Below the pieces are notes generated by a model, which was not told the DNA's origin, ran no database searches, and saw only the letters and a list, made by a program, of their open reading frames with translations. Both the position numbers and the translations under genes were made by a program. From Channallabes apus (Eukaryota; Chordata; Actinopteri; Siluriformes; Clariidae), in contig CM060124.1 of the NCBI GenBank assembly GCA_030522415.1, positions 20,579,754 through 20,643,753 on the forward strand: a DNA stretch of 64,000 bases. Direction: 5' to 3'. Positions 55,175-64,000 of this stretch are shown in pieces (the first letter of the stretch is position 1; every line of letters begins with the position of its first letter).

Positions 55175-55893
55175 TATTTTAATGGTGCAAAAAGTCAAAC
55201 TTCAGATGCATGTCATCAGTAACCTTTATTGGAACGTAAATGTACATCCAAGCTTAGCTGCAGGAATCTGTGCAGGCAACATACAAGAAAATTAGTGTAC
55301 CCAGGGCAGGCTTAGTAACAATTACCCTTGTATGGTTGTGTACAATAAACACTAGTACTGTCAGAATGAATGAGTCATCCAAGTGATTGATAAAAAAAAG
55401 AGAGGGAAAAAAATATATATATATAAAATTCCTGTTAGCTTCCTCGCTGGTGGTTGGTTGTGACATTTTGCTCGAATCTTGAGTCTCTATCACGGACATC
55501 TTTGTCTACTTATCACAACCTTATCAATCGAAAATGCTATTTTATTCAAACGTCCTTGCTCGAGTGTGTGACGCGACCTGTGCAGGTGCGATGGATCGCG
55601 TACCAACCAATAGGGTGTCAGAATGGTATGTTTCAACCACAATCAAATTCGCTCCATCTGGATGGCGCAATTTTTTTTGTTTTGTTTTTTTTAAATGACA
55701 TGCTGAAATAAAATAAGAGTAACGAGGCTATTTTTAAAATGTAAGGAGTATAAAGTACAGATAATTGCGTGAAAATGTAAAGAGTAGAAGTTAAAATTCC
55801 GCTGAAAAATAAATACTCCAGTATAGTAGATACCCAAAATTTCTACTTAAGTAAGGTAACGAAGTATTTGTACTTGACACCTCTGCATAAATA

Positions 55894-56493
55894 TTTCTCT
55901 TTATATTTCCACTTATTCAGCTTTAGAATATTAGCTCCATGAACTTGTGGGGTTCCAAACCAGGGTTAAAACTCAAAACTTTAAATGGAAAGCTAGTGCA
56001 GCACTAGGGTATACAGTACAATCCTTGTCCCAGATGAGTAGGGCCCTCAATTAGGAGGCTTGGGAAGGATTTGAGATTCAGCCTTATATTAGAAGCTAGT
56101 TAGCTTTGCAGCTCAATTTGCTGTGAAAGACAATTTGGAATTGGAAGCAATTAACCGGTGTTATATTTTCTTCTCATGAATGCACCTGTGACAGGGTTTT
56201 AAATGTTTTGGCATGCAACTGCTCTCTCCTTCAGATTCCTGAATATATTCAATATTAAAGTTATTCAAATATTTGTTGGATAGTTTCTTTCTTAACTATA
56301 GATTCCTAGGAGCATTAATAGTTTATCACGATGTAGACTTAAACAGCAAAATTTTGCATTTCCAATGTCACTATTCCACAGTGGATTCTCTTACAGCCAG
56401 CCCATGACCAAATAGCACGTGTGCTTATGTTTACAATCCATTAGAAGCAAGCGAAGAAGGAAATAGAAAGAGGCCAAAGATGTACTGTGATAT
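55894..56493. other. Intergenic between mx and rpl24
   Basis: About 600 bp with no recognisable gene or repeat. Confidence 0.5.
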
Positions 56494-56499
56494 TTTATT
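56494..56499 (-). terminator. rpl24: rpl24 poly(A) signal
   Basis: AATAAA on the minus strand, 28 bp after the stop codon; a short 3' UTR as usual for ribosomal protein genes. Confidence 0.85.
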
Positions 56500-56526
56500 A
56501 GTACACAAAATACCAGAAAAAAAAAA

Positions 56527-59622
<3,096 letters not shown>

Positions 59623-59846
59623 GGCGGCGAGTTAGACAGGAAAGAGGAAGTGGAATTGCGGGTATCCGGTTTATAAAGATAGGTGTTTACTGAAAACGCA
59701 TTGTTTTTGCTAATGAGAGGCATTTATGGGCTCGTAAGTTCAATACGAATTTGGTACAATTGTCGAAAATTGATTTTATTTCGTAGTTCATGCGGCCAAT
59801 AAAATCATTGGACGGTTGCCATGGTTACTTAGACGGGAAATACAGT
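59623..59846. promoter_or_regulatory. Divergent promoter between rpl24 and a cep97-like exon
   Basis: Only about 225 bp separates the two ATGs. On the rpl24 side the minus strand reads CCACTTCCTCTTTCCTGTC, a pyrimidine-rich TOP-like start. On the other side GTTGCCATGGTTAC (59815-59828) is close to the RFX X-box consensus RYYNYYATRRNRAC (one mismatch). RFX factors drive ciliary genes. Confidence 0.65.
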
Positions 59847-59907
59847 ATGGCGGCCACCGAGGACGCTTTCGCTTCTCATCCTGTCGCTGAAATGGCAGAA
59901 TCTAACG
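59847..59907 (+). CDS. First coding exon of a divergent gene, possibly cep97
   Basis: ATG at 59847 opens MAATEDAFASHPVAEMAESN, ending at AACG|GTAGGA, a usable donor. The remaining exons are not found in the window, perhaps because the intron runs past 64000. In vertebrates CEP97 lies head-to-head near RPL24, and CEP97 is a centrosomal, cilia-related protein, which fits the X-box. The exon itself is too short to identify the protein. Confidence 0.4.
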
Positions 59908-60084
59908 GTAGGATTGTGGTATTACTTCCAGATGATTTCTGTATTAAAATAACACGACGCTTCCGGGTTTTGCGACCGATATCTTCATCAACCCGAATTA
60001 GCTATTACTGGCGCTACTTTTTTTTATTGAAACAATACAAAATAGAATGCAAAGCACATTAAATACAGTCAAACAACAAAAATA

Positions 60085-60137
60085 TTCATTCATTTTCTAT
60101 ACCGCTTAATCCTGTGTTCAGGGTCGCGGGGAAGTCT
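60085..60137 (-). repeat. V-SINE 3' tail fragment
   Basis: ATTCATTTTCTATACCGCTT, then AATCCTGTGTTCAGGGTCGC. Confidence 0.8.
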
Positions 60138-60800
60138 ATTATTCTTCTTATTAAATTGAATAAGTTGAAGAGAAGTGAGGTCATTTCTATTATGAAATAC
60201 CTCCAAATATTTCGATAAAGCACAGTAATTTTCGGAGTAATTGTTCTTTGAGTTTGAAAAATCCAGAGAAAGTGTTTAATATTGCATTTCATATTTGTTA
60301 TATTAATACCATCTAAAAGTAATTTAGATTGTCTGATCTCTTATGAACCAAAGGCTAGATTATTCTTAATGAGAACAATTAAATTGGGGCAAATAGCTCT
60401 CATTAATAGATAAAAGAAATTTAGCAGTTACTGGAGGTCCATAGAGAGTCAGGAACTTCTCGGATGTCAACATATTGCCAGATTTGTCAAATAAAGAAAG
60501 AATGTTACATATGTTATTGTCAAACCATCTGGGGAAATTACTGGTGCCACTTGTTTGTTATTGTAAGCATCTGTTATGTCACTAAGGATGTGAGATCTGT
60601 TAAATTATTACAACATTTGATGATTCATATGTCAGGTATGAGCTGGTCAAGTGCTGCTGCAGGCGCCCCTGAAGCTGTAATTCAGATATTTGCTTCTTTC
60701 ACTGGATAAAATCAAGTTTAATTTCAACGTCAAGGTTAGAATTTGAATTCAGACCTGGACTGATGAAATGAATATGAGGCAGTATCAAAAAGTTTCAAGA
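60138..60800. other. No gene recognised
   Basis: AT-rich stretch with one 81-aa ORF (60464-60709) lacking family features; likely part of an intron of the divergent gene. Confidence 0.35.
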
Positions 60801-60804
60801 CTGG

Positions 60805-61260
60805 ATTTGTAACACGGCAACAGATGGCAGCAGGAGGCTGCACGCATAGTCACAGGGAGCACCGACCTTTATAAGTCAGTGTGCCAAAAGACATTGTCCT
60901 GTGTACATCGGGAACTGAGCAACTAGTGCTATTTTGACCATGTTCTTTACCACGTCTGCTATTTCATCATGGACAGCAAGTTAGAACAAAGAGCAAACAT
61001 GGAATTCTGCATGAAACTGGGTAAATCTGCCACAGAGACCTTTGACATGATCCGGCAAGTTTATGGCACAATGATGTCCTGTAAAGCTGTTCCCATGGTG
61101 AATAATCCTAATTTTGGAAAATCTTAAATAAGACTGAGTTTACAGTCCAAAACAGCTCTGAGACAAAATGGCATCCGTTCAAGCGCTTAGTAAACACAAT
61201 GTAGCATTGTCCTTTCCAGACGTCTTCCCAGGTTCTCTTAAAATGAAGTCAGCTGACCCA
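60805..61260 (+). pseudogene. mariner-type transposase relic
   Basis: The ATG at 60969 opens MDSKLEQRANMEFCMKLGKS, then TFDMIRQVYG, the N-terminal helix-turn-helix region of mariner-like transposases. Similarity ends near 61070 and the catalytic domain is missing. The upstream 60805-60965 resembles the element's leader. Confidence 0.75.
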
Positions 61261-61304
61261 GCTGAAAAAAATTGTATCTGGCTAAGGCAAAATTAGTGCA
61301 AAGT

Positions 61305-61333
61305 CCCTAATTTAAAAGAAACAAGAAAAAAAA

Positions 61334-61409
<76 letters not shown>

Positions 61410-61445
61410 GTTTTTTTTTCTTGTTTAAATTAGTTCTTTTAATAT
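61305..61445. repeat. Large palindrome around a TA tract
   Basis: Arms ACAAGAAAAAAAACCGTGTG and CACGTTTTTTTTTCTTGT pair on either side of a (TA)n of about 75 bp, with partial pairing extending outward (AATTTAAAAGAA / TTAAATTAG). Confidence 0.9.
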
Positions 61446-61453
61446 ATATATAT

Positions 61454-62085
61454 CAGCAAAAAAAGAAACGTCCTCTGACTTTCAACTGTTTTTACTTTCA
61501 GTAAACTTAATGTGTAAATATTTGTATGAACACTAAAAGAGTCAACACCATAAGACATAAACTAAAAATGTTTCACAATGTGTCCCTGAAAGAAGGGAGG
61601 CTCAAAATCAGTCAGTACCAGTTAGTATCTGGTGGCCACCAGCTGCTTGAAGTACTGCAGTGCATCTCCTCCTCATGGACTGGACCAGATTTGTCAGTTC
61701 TTGCTGTGAGATGGAGGGATTGTGTGTTCCTGGTGTGACTCGGGCAGTTGTTGTGGCCATCCTGTACCTGTCACGCAGGTGTGATATTCGGATGTACCCA
61801 TCCTGTGCAGGTGTTGTTACACGTGGTCTTCCACTGCGAGGATGATCAGCTGTCCTTCCTGTCTCCCTGTAGCGCTGTCTTAGGCGTCTCACAGTGCGGA
61901 CATGGCGATTTATTGCCCTAGCCACATCAGCAGTCCTCATGCCTCCCTGCAGCATGCCTAATGCACGTTCACGCAGATGAGCAGGGACCCTGGGCATCTT
62001 TCTTTGGGTGCTTTTCACAGTCGGTAGACAAGTCTCTTTAGTGTCCTGTGTTTTAAGAACTGTGACCTTAAATGCCTACTTTCTG
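61454..62085 (-). mobile_element. Internally deleted Tc1-like element
   Basis: One end (CAGCAAAAAAAGAAACGTCC) is recognisable at 61454 after a TA tract. The other end is lost near 62085 in another TA tract. The transposase gene between them lacks its middle. Confidence 0.85.
61608..62018 (-). CDS. Tc1 transposase remnant: DNA-binding domain fused to the C-terminal tail (136 aa)
   Basis: An open frame from 62018 encodes MPRVPAHLRERALGMLQGGM (canonical start at 61997), a full first helix-turn-helix, then NRHVRTVRRLRQRYRETGRT and GRPRVTTPAQ. It is joined at THNPSISQQELTNLVQSMRR to the last residues of the transposase. All three catalytic residues are deleted. The resulting frame is open and would give a DNA-binding protein without transposase activity. 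Whether it is expressed is unknown. Confidence 0.7.
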   Translation of the reverse strand: MKSTQRKMPRVPAHLRERALGMLQGGMRTADVARAINRHVRTVRRLRQRYRETGRTADHPRSGRPRVTTPAQDGYIRISHLRDRYRMATTTARVTPGTHNPSISQQELTNLVQSMRRRCTAVLQAAGGHQILTGTD

Positions 62086-62101
62086 TATATATATATATAT
62101 A

Positions 62102-62525
62102 CACTACCATTCAAAAGTTTTAGATCACTTGCAAATTTCCTTGTTTTTGTTTAGTGATTTATTTTCTACATTCTACAACAATACTGGGGATTTCAAAACT
62201 ATAAAATAACACATAATTACATAACAAAAACAACAGTTAGTTGTTATTTTAAGACACAGAGGTCAGCCTTTCTATAATAGTTCTTGCAAGAACAGTATTG
62301 TCAAGTGCATCTGCAAAATCCGTCAAGCACCATAATGAAACTGGTTCTCATGAAGGCCGTCCCAGGAGGACGAGACCAAATTCCTACCTCTGCGCCCAGA
62401 CGAGAAGTTAATTTAGAGTTATCAGCCTGAAAAATGAACAATTAACAGCACCTCAGATTAGAGGCGTTATGAAGTCTTTACAGAGCAGAAGTAGCAGAAA
62501 CATCTCAATATCATCTCAAGAGTTT
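62102..62525 (+). mobile_element. Tc1-like 5' fragment, cut by a LINE
   Basis: Terminal sequence CACTACCATTCAAAAGTTTT, a leader, and broken codons for a transposase helix-turn-helix (FLQEQYCQVHLQNPSS in one frame). A plus-strand run matching NETGSHEGRPRR follows. Similarity stops near 62525, where the LINE begins. Confidence 0.75.
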
Positions 62526-62576
62526 CCTCAACTAAACAACTAAACAACTAAAACTCCGACACAGAGGTACGTTATA

Positions 62577-63482
62577 ATGTCTACCGTTCAGCTTGTTCAG
62601 TGTGTAGAGTGCAGGATGTTTAGACATTCTTCCTCCGTCATTAGTGGTAATTTTATTTGTGATAGGTGTGTGTTAGTGAGCACTCTGACGGAGAAGATAT
62701 CAGCATTAGAGGAGCGCATCCAGATTTTAGAGAGGGTTAGACAGTGTGAGAGCAGCGTTATTCCTGTAGCGGACAGTCTGGGTGCCACAGGCGGAGATAA
62801 ACAGCCCCCGACTCCGGCATTAGAGCCCTCACAGCGGGGCGAGTGGGTGACGACTCGGCGGCATACTCGTTCAGCCAAAGCTAACGCTAAGGCTAGCCCA
62901 CCGGAGCACACCTCCTCTGCGCGTCACGTGTCCAACAGGTTTGCTCTCCTCAGTGTTGCACCCGCTGAGAAACCTGAAAGAGCTCTGGTTATAGGAGACT
63001 CTATACTGAGACACGTGACATTAGCTAGCCCTTTAGGGGCGCCAGCGGCAGTGGTTAGGTGTATCCCGGGAGCCAGAGCACCGGACATAGCAGGTAATCT
63101 TAGGGCTCTAGGAAAGCATAGGTTCTCTAAGATAGTGGTACATGCTGGAGCTAATGATATACGCCTTCGTCAGTCAGAGGTTAGTAAGAGTAACTTTACA
63201 GAGGTGTTTAAATTAGCGAAGGCGATGTCCGATGAAGTAGTATGCTCTGGTCCCATCCCAATGAGACGTGGCGACATAGCTTACAGCAGGTTATGGTCGC
63301 TGAACCGCTGGATGTCCAGGTGGTGCTCCGAAAATAATGTGGGCTACATAGATAATTGGAAGACCTTTGAGGGCAAAGCTGGCCTGTTAGGGCGGGACGG
63401 TGTCCATCCCACTCGGGAAGGTGCTGCTCTCATTTCCTGTAGTATAGCTCATAGTCTCAGTAGAGGTCTAGTTAATCGGTGA
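62577..63482 (+). CDS. LINE ORF1 with zinc-binding N-terminus and SGNH esterase domain (301 aa)
   Basis: Residues 9-31 hold CVECRMF and CDRC, a PHD-like or other zinc-binding pattern. A coiled coil follows (LTEKISALEERIQILERV). From about residue 135 an SGNH/GDSL hydrolase is readable: VIGDSILRH (Ser block), VHAGANDIR (Asn block) and GRDGVHPTREG (Asp-x-x-His block), so the catalytic residues are present. Esterase-bearing ORF1 proteins are known in CR1 and L2 LINEs and are thought to help the ribonucleoprotein contact membranes or RNA. The frame is undamaged, suggesting a young copy. Confidence 0.9.
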   Translation: MSTVQLVQCVECRMFRHSSSVISGNFICDRCVLVSTLTEKISALEERIQILERVRQCESSVIPVADSLGATGGDKQPPTPALEPSQRGEWVTTRRHTRSAKANAKASPPEHTSSARHVSNRFALLSVAPAEKPERALVIGDSILRHVTLASPLGAPAAVVRCIPGARAPDIAGNLRALGKHRFSKIVVHAGANDIRLRQSEVSKSNFTEVFKLAKAMSDEVVCSGPIPMRRGDIAYSRLWSLNRWMSRWCSENNVGYIDNWKTFEGKAGLLGRDGVHPTREGAALISCSIAHSLSRGLVNR

Positions 63483-64000
63483 CAATCCAGAGCCCAGGCC
63501 AGGGAGCAGACAGACAGGCTAAACCAACCGTCTGCTAGCTGCATAGAGTCGTCACTCAGGGTTCACCATATTGAGACTGTGTCTGTTCCCCGATCTAAGC
63601 AAAAATGTAGAAAGACCCAGAAAGTCTGTTTCAATAATCTAATTAACATAAAGTCCACAAACTCCGATCATACTGAATGCGCAGCCGGCACCTCTGATCT
63701 GAAGCTAGGATTGTTAAATATTAGATCTCTCACATCAAAAGCAGTTATTGTTAATGAAATTATCACAGATCAGGCGTTTGATATACTCTGTTTAACTGAA
63801 ACATGGGTTAAACAGGACGAGTATGTAGCTCTAAATGAAGCTAGTCCTCCTGGATACAGCTACATACACCAGCCTCGGTTAACTGGTAGAGGAGGAGGCG
63901 TCGCAGTTATTCATAATGATAATCTGTCTATCGTACAAAACCACCGACACAAATTTAACTCATTTGAAATTCTCTATAGTAACATAAGTGTATTTAAGTA
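63483..64000 (+). CDS. LINE ORF2, N-terminal endonuclease part (partial)
   Basis: Directly after the ORF1 stop the same frame stays open to the window edge. From about 63696 it reads LKLGLLNIRSLTSKAVIVNE, then DILCLTETWV and TGRGGGVAVIH. These are the N-terminal blocks of the APE-type endonuclease (Asn of NIRS, Glu of TETW). No in-frame ATG occurs in the visible part. Reverse transcriptase is expected beyond 64000. Confidence 0.85.

Larger units (their letters stand above)
53186..55885. mobile_element. Non-autonomous hAT-type element with nested Tc1
   Basis: Ends CAGTGGTGTCAAAAGTATTC and TACTTGACACCTCTG are flanked by a perfect 8-bp duplication CATAAATA (53178-53185, 55886-55893). About 1150 bp of its own sequence remains after removing the Tc1. 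Subterminal AAGTA/TACTT repeats; no transposase. Confidence 0.92.
62530..64000 (+). mobile_element. CR1/L2-type LINE, 5' part, runs off the window
   Basis: Contains an intact ORF1 and the beginning of ORF2 (endonuclease). The 5' boundary is near 62530, just after the Tc1 fragment. LINEs of this clade transpose by target-primed reverse transcription. Confidence 0.9.

Noticed and set aside
59907..60062. Extension of the 59847 ORF to 60062 as one exon
   Set aside because: The frame is open but the residues after ESNG look random and a good splice donor lies at 59908.

Overview
The window reads as nuclear DNA of a teleost fish. Two host genes are recognisable from their exons: an interferon-inducible dynamin-like GTPase, Mx (37.4-53.2 kb, plus strand, 14 exons, predicted 632 aa), and the ribosomal protein gene rpl24 (56.5-59.6 kb, minus strand, 6 exons, predicted 157 aa). 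A short first exon of a divergently transcribed gene, possibly cep97, sits behind a shared promoter at 59.85 kb. The many Tc1-like transposons, DANA-type V-SINE copies, a DIRS retrotransposon and CR1/L2- and RTE-type LINEs all fit a ray-finned fish. A catfish-like or other otophysan species is plausible but not provable from the sequence alone.

Layout. 0-17 kb is repeat-dominated: a defective Tc1 (604-2221), the left arm of a large inverted repeat (3.27-6.64 kb), an internally deleted Tc1 (7420-8013), an RTE LINE fragment with a nested insertion and a 21-bp target duplication (10.5-11.3 kb), a TA-rich array of about 275-bp units split by a hAT-type element (11.9-14.3 kb), and a TTAA-flanked element carrying tRNA-Glu-like relics (15.4-17.1 kb). 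17365-20313 is a complete non-autonomous LTR retrotransposon with 359-bp LTRs and a 5-bp target duplication. Its single long ORF is mostly perfect 30-bp repeats and has no polymerase. Its primer-binding site pairs with its own predicted RNA 5' end, as in Tf1/sushi elements. 20.8-23.4 kb is the right arm of the inverted repeat. 24545-29408 is a DIRS-type tyrosine-recombinase retrotransposon with terminal inverted repeats, an internal complementary region, an open Gag and a decayed pol. 29485-31125 is a nearly intact Tc1 whose start codon appears lost.

37.4-53.2 kb is mx. Its exons are intact, but its introns have taken up a Tigger-like element, SINEs, a gag-only gypsy-type LTR element, several Tc1 copies, a LINE fragment, a hAT element and an 1841-bp TIR element; intron 11 alone is about 9 kb. 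Downstream a hAT element (53186-55885) contains a nested Tc1. rpl24 and its divergent neighbour follow. The window closes with mariner and Tc1 relics and the 5' part of a CR1/L2-type LINE (62.5-64.0 kb), whose ORF1 and ORF2 lie in one frame separated by a single UGA.

The two genes are functionally unrelated: mx is an antiviral effector with ISRE-like promoter motifs, and rpl24 is housekeeping with a TOP-like start. The most unusual object is the LTR retrotransposon at 17.4-20.3 kb. Coordinates of exons come from splice consensus, phase continuity and family knowledge, not from transcripts.
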